A stretch of 64,000 bases of DNA, taken from NCBI GenBank assembly GCA_029783825.1, contig JAREIK010005789.1, positions 47,147 through 111,146 of the forward strand. Reading direction: 5' to 3'. Every line of letters begins with the position of its first letter. The stretch's first letter is position 1. The stretch is from Sapria himalayana. Taxonomy: Eukaryota > Streptophyta > Magnoliopsida > Malpighiales > Rafflesiaceae. The position numbers and the translations under genes are program-made. The notes under the pieces were generated by a model, which was not told where the DNA came from, ran no database searches, and saw nothing but the letters and a program-made list of their open reading frames with translations. Shown one piece after another: positions 1 through 13,326 of this stretch.

Positions 1-2805
1 TGATTAAAGGATTTATGTATTTAGGGGTTCGTAGTTTATGAGCTTACTGATTTAAGTAAGCAGGCATTTAATGGTCTATAGGCTTTATTAAAAAATGAAA
101 TAACAAAAATTATTTTTATTATTTTATCTCATATTTTCAAGGTTATAACCTTTGAAAATATAATAATTTTAAATTTTTTTCAAGAGTGAATACAATATTT
201 ATTTATAATAATCATAATAATTATATATAATATAAATTCAATATAACAATTTTATTGATAGATATTCTAATAATCTCAAAAAAATAAATTAAAAATCTAT
301 AATGAATTAGATTCATATTACTTAAAATATAATATGAAAACCTAAAATGATTCAATAGCAAGGAAAATGTATTACTAAATAATAATTATTTGTTTTGAAA
401 TTTTTTTTATTTTAAAAAGTTTATCTATATTTTTTGATGAAAATAATTTATATAAATTATATCTATCTAACTCATAATTTATTTTGTAATTAATATTTAT
501 ATAAAAATAAACAAATAACTAATTAAAATGAATATTTTAAATTATAATGAAAACAATAATATTGAGATTTATTATTTATTATTTAGGGTATACTGGTTTA
601 ATTTAAATTAGATCTGTCTCACTGATAATTTAATTTGTAATTAATATTTCTATAAAAATAAACTGATAAATAATTAAAATAAAAGTTAAAATTTATATTG
701 AATACAAATTTAAATGATATTTATGATTTAATATTAATTTATACTAGTTTAATGGTTTAAGTATTTAGAGGTTTTGTCGTTTAGGAGTTTAGTGATTTAT
801 GTTTTTAGGCACTTAGTGGTTTATAGGTATTATTTAAACAATAAAATAACAAAAAAAATTTGTAATTTTTTCTCATTTTCATAGGTTATAACCTTTGAAA
901 ATATAATAATATTTAAAATTTTTGAAATGTGAATACAATCTTTAGTTATATTAATATTAATAATTATATATCATATAAATTCAATATAAACAATTTATTG
1001 ATAGATATATTAATAATGATCAAAAATTAAATTAATAAACTATTAATAATAAGATAGAGATTAATTAATAAACTATTGATAGATATTATAATTATCCTTT
1101 ATTATATAGGTTATATAGGTTTAATGCTTTAAGTATTTAGGGGGTTTTGGGGTTTAGGAGTCTATAGATTTAAATGTTTAGGTATTTAGTGATTTATAAT
1201 TTTTATTTAAATAATAAAATAACAAAAAATTATTTTGTACTTTTTTCTCATTTTTGAAGGTTATAACCTTTGAAAATATAATAATTTTAAATTTTTTTTC
1301 AAAAGTAAATATATATTTAGTTATAATAATCTTAATAATTATAAAACATTAAAATTCAATATAAGTAATTTTATTGATAGATATTATAATAATGATCAAA
1401 AATAAATTAATAAACTATTATTAATAAGATTGATAGTAATTAAAATATAATTTAAAAACCTATATACAATGATTCAAAATCAAAGTAAAATATATTACTA
1501 AATAATAATTTTTTGTTTTTAAATTTTTACTTCTTTTATAAGCTTATATTTTTTTTGAATAAAAAATAAATTATTAAATTATATTTGTCTCACTCATTAT
1601 TTATTTGTAATTAACATTTCTATAAAAATAAACTAATAAATAATTAAAATGAATATTTAAAATTATAATGAATACAAATTAAAATGAGATTTGTGATTTA
1701 TTATATATGGTATACCGGTTTATTGGTTTGATTATTTAGGAGTTTTGTTGTTTAGGAGTTTAGCAATTTATGTTTTTAGGCATTTTGTGGTTTATAGGTT
1801 TTATTTAAATAATAAAAATAAAAAATTTTTTTTAGATTTTTTTCTGATTTTCAAAGGTTATAACCTTTGAAAATAAGATAATTTTAAAATTTTTTGAAAT
1901 GTGAATACCATGTATAATTATATTAATCTTACTGATTATATATCATATAAATTCAATATAAACTAATTTTAATGATAGATATTATAATAATGATCAAAAA
2001 TTAATTAATAAACTATTAATAAAATATAAATTTTAATTAAAATATATTTACATGACGCAAAATGAATTCAAAATAAAATCAAAATATATTACTAATAATA
2101 ATATTTAAATTTTAAATTTTCCTTCTTTTTATAAGCTTATATTTTTTTATTAAAAATCAATTATTTAAATAATGTTTGTCTTGCTCGAAATTTATTTTGT
2201 AATTAATTTTTGTAAAAAATTAAACTATAAATAATTAAATTGAATATTTAAAATTATAATAAATAGACATAAAAATAGATTTATTATTCATTAAGTAGTA
2301 TATAGATGTTAAAGGGTTTATGTATTTAGGGGTTTCGGGTTTATGAGCTTACTGATTTAAGTAAGCAGGCATTTAAAGGTCTATAGACTTAATTTAAAAA
2401 ATGAAATAACAAAAATTTTTTATTTATTTATTATCATATTCTGAAGATTATAACCATTGAAAATATAATAATTTTTAAATTTTTTTGAAAAGTAAATACT
2501 ATATTTATTTATTATAATCATAATAAATATATATATTTTAAATTCAATATAATCAATTTTATTGATAGATATTCTAATAAATCTAAAAAAATAAATAAAT
2601 AATCTATAATGAATCTGATTCATATTACTTAAAATATAATATGATAACCTAAAATGATTCAATTACAAAGGAAAATGTATTACTAAATAATAATTATTTG
2701 TTTTGAAATTTTTTTTTACTTTAAAAAGCTTATCTATACTTTTTTGATGAAAAATAATTTATATAAATTATATCTATCTAACTCATAATTTATTTTGTAA
2801 TTAAT

Positions 2806-2816
2806 ATTTATTATAA
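2806..2816 (+). repeat. Deletion junction: E fused to C/D (short HOR)
   Basis: The E unit with dyad at 2450 runs to TTAATATTTA and then continues as TTATAATTATCC, which belongs to the end of a C unit. About 575 bp are missing relative to the other copies, and the HOR is 1731 bp instead of about 2305. A few bases (ATATT) are shared by the two parents at the join, suggesting microhomology or unequal exchange. Confidence 0.75.
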
Positions 2817-5800
2817 TTATCCTTTATTATATAGGTTATATAGTTTTAATACTTTAAGTATTTAGAAGCTTTTGGGATCTAGGAGTCTATAGATTTAAAT
2901 GTTTAGATATTTAGTGATTTATAATTTGTATTTAAATAATAAAATTATAAAAAAATTATTTTTTTGATTTTTTATCATTTTTGAAGGTTATAACCTTTGA
3001 AAATATAATAATTTTTAATTTTTTTTCAAAAGTAAAATAATATTTAGTTATAATAATCTTAATAATTATAAACATTAAAATTCAATATAAGTAATTTTAT
3101 TGATAGATATTATAATAATGATCAAAAATAAATTAATAAACTATTATTAATAAGATTGATAGTAATTAAAATATAATTTAAAAACCTATTACAATGATTC
3201 AAAATCAAAGTAAAATATATTACTAAATAATAATTTTTTGTTATTTAATTTTTACTTCTTTTTATAAGCTTATATTTTTTTTTGAATAAAAATAAATTAT
3301 TAAAATTATATTTGTCTCACTCATTATTTATTTTGTAATTAACATTTATATAAAAATAACTAATAAATAATTAAAATGAATATTTAAAATTATAATGAAT
3401 ACAAATTAAATGAGATTTGTGATTTATTATATATGGTATACCGGTTTATTGGTTTGATTATTTAGGAGTTTTGTTGTTTAGGAGTTTAGCAATTTATGTT
3501 TTTAGGCATATTGTGGTTTATAGGTTTTATTTAAATAATAAAAATAAAAAAATATTTTTAGATTTTTTCTGATTTTCAAAGGTTATAACCTTTGAAAATA
3601 AGATAATTTTTAAAATTTTTTTGAAATGTGAATACCATGTATAATTATATTAATCTTACTGATTATATATCATATAAATTCAATATAAACAATTTTAATG
3701 ATAGATATTATAATAATGATCAAAATTAAATTAATAAACTATTAATAAAAATATAAATTTTAATTAAAATATATTTAAAAGACGCAAAATGATTCAAAAT
3801 CAAATCAAAATATATTACTAAATAATAATATTTAATTTTTAAATTTTTCCTTCTTTTTATAAGCTTATATTTTTTTTATAAAAATCAATTATTTAAATAA
3901 TGTTTGTCTCACTCAAAATTTATTTTGTAATTAATTTTTGTAAAAAATTAAACTATAAATAATTAAATTGAATATTTAAAATTATTATAAATAGACATAA
4001 AAATGAGATTTATTATTCATTAAGTAGTATATAGATGTTAAAGGGTTTATGTATTTAGGGGTTTCGGGGTTTATGAGCTTACTGATTTAAGTAAGCAGGC
4101 ATTTAAGGTCTATAGTCTTTATTTAAAAAATGAAATAACAAAAAATTTATTTTATTATTTTTTATCATATTTTGAAGGTTATAACCATTGAAAATATAAT
4201 AATTTTAAATTTTTTTCAAAAGTGAATACAATATTTATTTATTATAATCATAATAATTATATATAATATAAATTCAATATAATCAATTTTATTGATAGAT
4301 ATTCTAATAAATCTAAAAAAATAAATTAAAAATCTATAATGAATATGATTCATATTACTTAAAATATAATATGAAAACCTAAAATGATTCAAAGCAAAGG
4401 AAAATGTATTACTAAATAATAATTATTTGTTTTGAAATTTTTTTTCTTTTAAAAAGTTTATCTATATTTTTTGATGAAAAATAATTTATATAAATTATAT
4501 CTATCTAACTCATAATTTATTTTGTAATTAATATTTATATAAAAATAAACAAATAACTAATTAAAATGAATATTTTAAATTATAATGAAAACAATAATAT
4601 TGAGATTTATTATTTATTATTTAGGGTATACTGGTTTAATTTAAATTAGATCTGTCTCACTGATAATTTAATTTGTAATTAATATTTCTATAAAAATAAA
4701 CTGATAAATAATTAAAATAAAATTAAAAATTATACTGAATACAAATTTAAATGATATTTATGATTTATTATTAATGTATACTAGTTTAATGGTTTAAGTA
4801 TTTAGAGGTTTTGTCGTTTAGGAGTTTAGTGATTTATGTTTTTAGGCACTTAGTGGTTTATAGGTATTATTTAAATAATAAAATAACAAAAAAAATTTGT
4901 AATTTTTTCTCATTTTCATAGGTTATAACCTTTGAAAATATAATAATATTTAAAATTTTTGAAATGTGAATACAATCTTTAGTTATATTAATATTAATAA
5001 TTATATATCATATAAATTCAATATAAACAATTTTATTGATAGATATATTAATAATGATCAAAAATTAAATTAATAAACTATTAATAATAAGATAGAGATT
5101 AATTAATAAACTATTGATAGATATTATAATTATCCTTTATTATATAGGTTATATAGGTTTAATGCTTTAAGTATTTAGGGGCTTTTGGGGTTTAGGAGTC
5201 TATAGATTTAAATGTTTAGGTATTTAGTGATTTATAATTTTTATTTAAATAATAAAATTATAAAAAATTATTTTTGTGATTTTTTATCATTTTTGAAGGT
5301 TATAACCTTTGAAAATATAATAATTTTAAATTTTTTTTCAAAAGTAAAAATAATATTTAGTTATAATAATCTTAATAATTATAAAACATTAAAATTCAAT
5401 ATAAGTAATTTTATTGATAGATATTATAATAATGATCAAAAATAAATTAATAACTATTATTAATAAGATTGATAGTAATTAAAATATAATTAAAACCTAT
5501 ATACAATGATTCAAAATCAAAGTAAAATATATTACTAAATAATAATTTTTTGTTTTTAAATTTTTACTTCTTTTTATAAGCTTATATTTTTTTTTGAATA
5601 AAAAATAATTATTAAAATTATATTTGTCTCACTCATTATTTATTTGTAATTAACATTTCTATAAAAATAAACTAATAAATAATTAAAATGAATATTTAAA
5701 ATTATAATGAATACAAATTAAATGAGATTTGTGATTTATTATATATGGTATACCAGTTTATTGGTTTGATTATTTAGGAGTTTTAGTTGTTTAGGAGTTT

Positions 5801-8800
5801 AGCAATTTATGTTTTTAGGCATATTGTGGTTATAGTTTTACTTAAATAAAAAAATAAAAAATTTTTTTAGATTTTTTTCTGATTTTCAAAGGTTATAACC
5901 TTTGAAAATAAGTAATTTTAAAATTTTTTGAATGTGAATACCATGTATAATTATATTAATCTTACTGATTATATATCAAATAAATTCAATATAAACAATT
6001 TTAATGATAGATATTATAATAATGATCAAAAATTAAATTAATAAACTATTAATAAAATATAAATTTTAATTAAAATATATTTACATGAGCAAAATGATTC
6101 AAAATCAAATCAAAATATATTACTAATTAATAATTTTTAATTTTAAATTTTTCCTTCTTTTATAAGCTTATATTTTTTTATAAAAATCAATTATTTAAAT
6201 AATGTTTGTCTCGCTCGAAATTTATTTTGTAATTAATTTTTGTAAAAAATTAAACTATAAATAATTAAATTAATATTTAAAATTATAATAAATAGCATAA
6301 AAATGAGATTTATTATTCATTAAGTAGTATATAGATGATTAAAGGTTTATGTATTTAGGGGTTTCGTAGTTTATGAGCTTACTGATTTAAGTAAGCAGGC
6401 ATTTAATGGTCTATAGGCTTTATTTAAAAATGAAATAACAAAAATTTATTTTTATTATTTTATATCATATTTTCAAGGTTATAACCCTTGAAAATATAAT
6501 AATTTTTAATTTTTTTCAAGAGTGAATACAATATTTATTTATAAATCATAATAATTATATATAATATAAATTCAATATAAACAATTTTCTGATAGATATT
6601 CTAATAATTCTCAAAAAATAATTAAAAATCTATAATGAATAAGATTCATATTACTTAAAATATAATATGAAAACCTAAAATGATTCAAATCAAAGGAAAA
6701 TGTATTACTAAATAATAATTATTTGTTTTGAATATTTTTTTTATTTAAAAAGTTTATCTATATTTTTTTTGATGAAAATAATTTATATAAATTATATCTA
6801 TCTAACTCATAATTATTTTGTAATTAATATTTATATAAAAATAAACAATAACTAATTAAAATGAATATTTTAAATTATAATGAAAACAATAATATTGAGA
6901 TTTATTATTTATTATTTAGGGTATACTGGTTTAATTTAAATTAGATTTGTCTCACTGATAATTTAATTTGTAATTAATATTTCTATAAAAATAAACTGAT
7001 AAATAATTAAAATAAAAATTAAAAATTATACTGAATACAAATTTAAATGATATTTATGATTTATTATTAATGTATACTAGTTTAATGTTTAAGTATTTAG
7101 AGGTTTTGTCGTTTAGGAGTTTAGTGATTTATGTTTTTAGGCACTTAGTGGTTTATAGGTATTATTTAAACAATAAAATAACAAAAAAAATTTGTAATTT
7201 TTTCTCATTTTCATAGGTTATAACCTTTGAAAATATAATAATATTTAAAATTTTTGAAATGTGAATACAATCTTTAGTTATATTAATATTAATAATTATA
7301 TATCATATAAATTCAATATAAACAATTTTATTGATAGATATATTAATAATGATCAAAAATTAAATTAATAAACTATTAATAATAAGATAGAGATTAATTA
7401 ATAAACTATTGATAGATATTATAATTATCCTTTATTATATAGGTTATATAGGTTTAATGCTTTAAGTATTTAGGGGTTTTGGGGTTTAGGAGTCTATAGA
7501 TTTAAATGTTTAGGTATTTAGTGATTTATAATTTTTATTTAAATAATAAAATTATAAAAAATTATTTTTGTGATTTTTTATCATTTTTGAAGGTTATAAC
7601 CTTTGAAAATATAATAATTTTTAAATTTTTTTTCAAAAGTAAAATAATATTTAGTTATAATAATCTTAATAATTATAAACATTAAAATTCAATATAAGTA
7701 ATTTTATTGATAGATATTATAATAATGATCAAAAATAAATTAATAAACTATTATTAATAAGATTGATAGTAATTAAAATATAATTTAAAAACCTATATAC
7801 AATGATTCAAAATCAAAGTAAAATATATTACTAAATAATAATTTTTTGTTATTTAATTTTTACTTCTTTTTATAAGCTTATATTTTTTTTGAATAAAAAT
7901 AAATTATTAAAATTATATTTGTCTCACTCATTATTTATTTTGTAATTAACATTTCTATAAAAATAAACTAATAAATAATTAAAATGAATATTTAAAATTA
8001 TAATGAATACAAATTAAAATGAAATTTGTGATTTATTATAAATGGTATACCAGTTTATTGGTTTGATTATTTAGGAGTTTTGTTGTTTAGGAGTTTAGCA
8101 ATTTATGTTTTTAGGCATTTTGTGGTTTATAGGTTTTATTTAAATAAAAAATAAAAAATTTTTTTTTAGATTTTTTCTGATTTTCAAAGGTTATAACCTT
8201 TGAAAATAAGATAATTTTTAAAATTTTTTGAAATGTGAATACCATGTATAATTATATTAATCTTACTGATTATATATCATATAAATTCAATATAAACAAT
8301 TTTAATGATAGATATTATAATAATGATCAAAAATTAAATTTAATAAACTATTAATAAAAATATAAATTTTAATTAAAATATATTTACATGACGCAAAATG
8401 ATTCAAAATCAAATCAAAATATATTACTAAATAATAATATTTAATTTTTAAATTTTTCCTTCTTTTTATAAGCTATATTTTTTTTATTAAAAATCAATTA
8501 TTTAAATAATGTTTGTCTCGCTCGAAATTTATTTGTAATTAATTTTTGTAAAAAATTAAACTATAAATAATTAAATTGAATATTTAAAATTATATAAATA
8601 GACATAAAAATGAGATTTATTATTCATTAAGTAGTATATAGATGTTAAAGGTTTATGTATTTAGGGGTTTCGGGTTTATGAGCTTACTGATTTAAGTAAG
8701 CAGGCATTTAATGGTCTATAGGCTTTATTTAAAAAATGAAATAACAAAAAATTTATTTTTATTATTTTTTATCATATTTTGAAGGTTATAACCTTGAAAA

Positions 8801-10964
8801 TATAATAATTTTTAAATTTTTTTAAAGAGTGAATACAATATTTATTTATAATAATCATAATAATTATATATAATATAAATTCAATATAATCAATTTTATT
8901 GATAGATATTCTAATAAATCTAAAAAAATAAATTAAAAATCTATAATGATATAGATTCATATTACTTAAAATATAATATGAAAACCTAAAATGATTCAAT
9001 AGAAAAGGAAAATGTATTACAAAATAATAATTATTTGTTTTGAAATTTTTTTTTATTTTAAAAAGTTTATCTATATCTTTTTGATGAAAAATAATTTATA
9101 TAAATTATATCTATCTAACTCATAATTTATTTTGTAATTAATATTTATATAAAAATAAACAAATAACTAATTAAAATGAATATTTTAAATTATAATGAAA
9201 ACAATAATATTGAGATTTATTATTTATTATTTAGGGTATACTGGTTTAATTTAAATTAGATCTGTCTCACTGATAATTTAATTTGTAATTAATATTTCTA
9301 TAAAAATAAACTGATAAATAATTAAAATAAAAATTAAAAATTATACTGAATACAAATTTAAATGATATTTATGATTTATTATTAATGTATACTAGTTTAA
9401 TGGTTTAAGTATTTAGAGGTTTTGTCGATTTAGGAGTTTAGTGATTTATGTTTTTAGGCACTTAGTGGTTTATAGGTATTATTTAAATAATAAAATAACA
9501 AAAAAATATTGTAATTTTTTCTCATTTTCATAGGTTATAACCTTTGAAAATATAATAATATTTAAAATTTTTGAAATGTGAATACAATCTTTAGTTATAT
9601 AATATTAATAATTATATATCATATAAATTCAATATAAACAATTTTATTGATAGATATATTAATAATGATCAAAAATTAAATTAATAAACTATTAATAATA
9701 AGATAGAGATTAATTAATAAACTATTGATAGATATTATAATTATCATTTATTATATAGGTTATATAGGTTTAATGCTTTAAGTATTTAGGGGCTTTTGGG
9801 GTTTAGGAGTCTATAGATTTAAATGTTTAGGTATTTAGTGATTTATAATTTTTATTTAAATAATAAAATTATAAAAAATTATTTTTGTGATTTTTTATCA
9901 TTTTTGAAGGTTATAACCTTTGAAAATATAATAATTTTTAAATTTTTTTTCAAAAGTAAAATAATATTTAGTTATAATAATCTTAATAATTATAAAACAT
10001 TAAAATTCAATATAAGTAATTTTATTGATAGATATTATAATAATGATCAAAAATAAATTAATAAACTATTATTAATAAGATTGATAGTAATTAAAATATA
10101 ATTTAAAACCTATATACAATGATTCAAAATCAAAGTAAAATATATTACTAAATAATAATTTTTTGTTATTTAATTTTTACTTCTTTTTATAAGCTTATAT
10201 TTTTTTTTGATAAAAATAAATTATTAAAATTATATTTGTCTCACTCATTATTTATTTTGTAATTAACATTTATATAAAAATAAACTAATAAATAATTAAA
10301 TGAATATTTAAAATTATAATGAATACAAATTAAATGAGATTTGTGATTTATTATATATGGTATACCAGTTTATTGGTTTGATTATTTAGGAGTTTTGTTG
10401 TTTAGGAGTTTAGCAATTTATGTTTTTAGGCATATTGTGGTTTATAGGTTTTATTTAAATAATAAAAATAAAAAAAATTTTTTAGATTTTTTCTGATTTT
10501 CAAAGGTTATAACCTTTGAAAATAAGATAATTTTTAAAATTTTTTGAAATGTGAATACCATGTATAATTATATTAATCTTACTGATTATATATCATATAA
10601 ATTCAATATAAACAATTTTAATGATAGATATTATAATAATGATCAAAAATTAAATTAATAAACTATTAATAAAAATATAAATTTTAATTAAAATATATTT
10701 ACATGACGCAAAATGATTCAAAATCAAATCAAAATATATTACTAAATAATAATATTTAATTTTTAAATTTTTCCTTCTTTTTATAAGCTTATATTTTTTT
10801 ATTAAAAATCAATTATTTAAATAATGTTTGTCTCCTCGAAATTTATTTTGTAATTAATTTTTGTAAAAAATTAAACTATAAATAATTAAATTAATATTTA
10901 AAATTATAATAAATAGACATAAAAATGAGATTTATTATTCATTAAGTAGTATATAGATGTTAAA

Positions 10965-11710
10965 GGTTTATGTATTTAGGGGTTTCGGGTTTATTAGCTT
11001 ACTGATTTAAGTAAGCAGGCATTTAATGGTCTATAGGCTTTATTTAAAAAATGAAATAACAAAAATTTATTTTTATTATTTTTTATCATATTTTAAGGTT
11101 ATAACCTTGAAAATATAATAATTTTTAAATTTTTTTCAAGAGTGAATACAATATTTATTTATATAATCATAATAATTATATATAATATAAATTCAATATA
11201 ATCAATTTTATTGATAGATATTCTAATAAATCTAAAAAAATAAATTAAAATCTATAATGAATAGATTCATATTACTTAAAATATAATATGAAAACCTAAA
11301 ATGATTCAATAGCAAAGGAAAATGTATTACTAAATAATAATTATTTGTTTAAAATTTTTTTTTATTTTAAAAAGTTTATCTATATTTTTTTGATGAAAAA
11401 TAATTTATATAAATTATATCTATCTAACTCATAATTTATTTTGTAATTAATATTTATATAAAAATAAACAAATAACTAATTAAAATGAATATTTTAAATT
11501 ATAATGAAAACAATAATATTGAGATTTATTATTTATTATTTAGGGTATACTGGTTTAATTTAAATTAGATCTGTCTCACTGATAATTTAATTTGTAATTA
11601 ATATTTCTATAAAAATAAACTGATAAATAATTAAAATAAAAATTAAAATTATACTAGAATACAAATTTAAATGATATTTATGATTTATTATTAATGTATA
11701 CTAGTTTAAT
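10965..11710 (+). repeat. HOR sub-monomer E (representative copy)
   Basis: About 746 bp. It starts with the block TATTTAGGGGTTTCGGG and then a conserved stem-loop GCTTACT..AGTAAGC (mutated just upstream here: TTATTAGC instead of TTATGAGC). The dyad is centred at 11101. It is longer than the other sub-monomers because, after the TCTATCTAACTC box, it runs on through a second TCTGTCTCACTGATAA box before the next G-rich block. The TTATTAGC variant recurs at the mirror site 62034-62043, which helps to define the palindrome. Confidence 0.85.
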
Positions 11711-12082
11711 GGTTTAAGTATTTAGAGGTTTTGTCGTTTAGGAGTTTAGTGATTTATGTTTTTAGGCACTTAGTGGTTTATAGGTATTATTTAAACAATA
11801 AAATAACAAAAAAAATTTGTAATTTTTTCTCATTTTCATAGGTTATAACCTTTGAAATATAATAATATTTAAAATTTTTGAAATGTGAATACAATCTTTA
11901 GTTATATTAATATTAATAATTATATATCATATAAATTCAATATAAACAATTTTATTGATAGATATATTAATAATGATCAAAAATTAAATTAATAAACTAT
12001 TAATAATAAGATAGAGATTAATTAATAAACTATTGATAGATATTATAATTATCCTTTATTATATAGGTTATATAGGTTTAAT
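11711..12082 (+). repeat. HOR sub-monomer C (representative copy)
   Basis: About 372 bp. It starts at GGTTTAAGTATTTAGAGG, with the core written CATAGGTTATAACC and centred at 11845. It is a truncated monomer: after the AATGATCAAAAATTAAATTA region it passes to a short GATAGAGATTAATTAATAAAC duplication and straight to the next G-rich block. It has no HindIII-like palindrome and no TGTCTC box. Confidence 0.85.
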
Positions 12083-12684
12083 GCTTTAAGTATTTAGGGG
12101 CTTTTGGGGTTTAGGAGTCTATAGATTTAAATGTTTAGGTATTTAGTGATTTATAATTTTTATTTAAATAATAAAATTATAAAAAATTATTTTTGTGATT
12201 TTTTATCATTTTTGAAGGTTATAACCTTTGAAAATATAATAATTTTTAAATTTTTTTTCAAAAGTAAAATAATATTTAGTTATAATAATCTTAATAATTA
12301 TAAACATTAAAATTCAATATAAGTAATTTTATTGATAGATATTATAATAATGATCAAAAATAAATTAATAAACTATTATTAATAAGATTGATAGTAATTA
12401 AAATATAATTTAAAACCTATTTACAATGATTCAAAATCAAAGTAAAATATATTACTAAATAATAATTTTTTGTTATTTAATTTTTACTTCTTTTTATAAG
12501 CTTATATTTTTTTTTGAATAAAAAATAAATTATTAAAATTATATTTGTCTCACTCATTATTTATTTTGTAATTAACATTTATATAAAAAATAAACTAATA
12601 AATAATTAAAATGAATATTTAAAATTATAATGAATACAAATTAAATGAGATTTGTGATTTATTATATATGGTATACCGTTTATT
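12083..12684 (+). repeat. HOR sub-monomer D (representative copy)
   Basis: About 602 bp. It starts at GCTTTAAGTATTTAGGGG with the richest G-run block of the family (GGGG, GGGG, GG within about 25 bp). The core is written TTGAAGGTTATAACC and centred at 12221. It contains the complete monomer plan, including ATAAGCTTAT and TGTCTCACTCATT. Confidence 0.85.
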
Positions 12685-13274
12685 GGTTTGATTATTTAGG
12701 AGTTTTGTTGTTTAGGAGTTTAGCAATTTATGTTTTTAGGCATTTTGTGGTTTATAGGTTTTATTTAAATAATAAAAATAAAAAAATATTTTTTAGATTT
12801 TTTCTGATTTTCAAAGGTTATAACCTTTGAAAATAAGATAATTTTTAAAATTTTTTGAAATGTGAATACCATGTATAATTATATTAATCTTACTGATTAT
12901 ATATCATATAAATTCAATATAAACAATTTTAATGATAGATATTATAATAATGATCAAAAATTAAATTAATAAACTATTAATAAAATATAAATTTTAATTA
13001 AAATATATTTACATGACGCAAAATGATTCAAAATCAAATCAAAATATATTACTAAATAATAATATTTAATTTTTAAATTTTTCCTTCTTTTTATAAGCTT
13101 ATATTTTTTTTAAAAAAATCAATTATTTAAATAATGTTTGTCTCGCTCAAATTTATTTGTAATTAATTTTTGTAAAAAATTAAACTATAAATAATTAAAT
13201 TGAATATTTAAAATTATTATAAATAGACATAAAAATGAGATTTATTATTCATTAAGTAGTATATAGATGTTAAA
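12685..13274 (+). repeat. HOR sub-monomer A (representative copy)
   Basis: About 590 bp. It starts at GGTTTGATTATTTAGGAG. It carries the only fully symmetrical core in most copies: TTTTCAAAGGTTA followed by its exact reverse complement, centred at 12820/12821. It has the complete monomer plan with ATAAGCTTAT and TGTCTCGCTC. The same sub-monomer supplies the centre of the giant palindrome at 36450/36451. Confidence 0.85.
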
Positions 13275-13306
13275 GGTTTATGTATTTAGGGGTTTCGGGT
13301 TTATGA

Positions 13307-13326
13307 GCTTACTGATTTAAGTAAGC
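13307..13326 (+). repeat. Conserved stem-loop in sub-monomer E
   Basis: GCTTACT-GATTTA-AGTAAGC is a 7-bp perfect stem with a 6-base loop. It recurs in nearly every E copy, for example at 42-61 on + and as the reverse complement in the - blocks. It sits just after the TATTTAGGGGTTTCGGG block and stays intact while neighbouring A/T runs vary in length. Function unknown. Confidence 0.7.

Noticed and set aside
2420..2662. Short ORFs (60-98 codons) recurring in the satellite on both strands
   Set aside because: They recur only because the repeat recurs, consist of A/T-derived residues (I, N, Y, K, F), and are broken by indels in other copies of the same unit.
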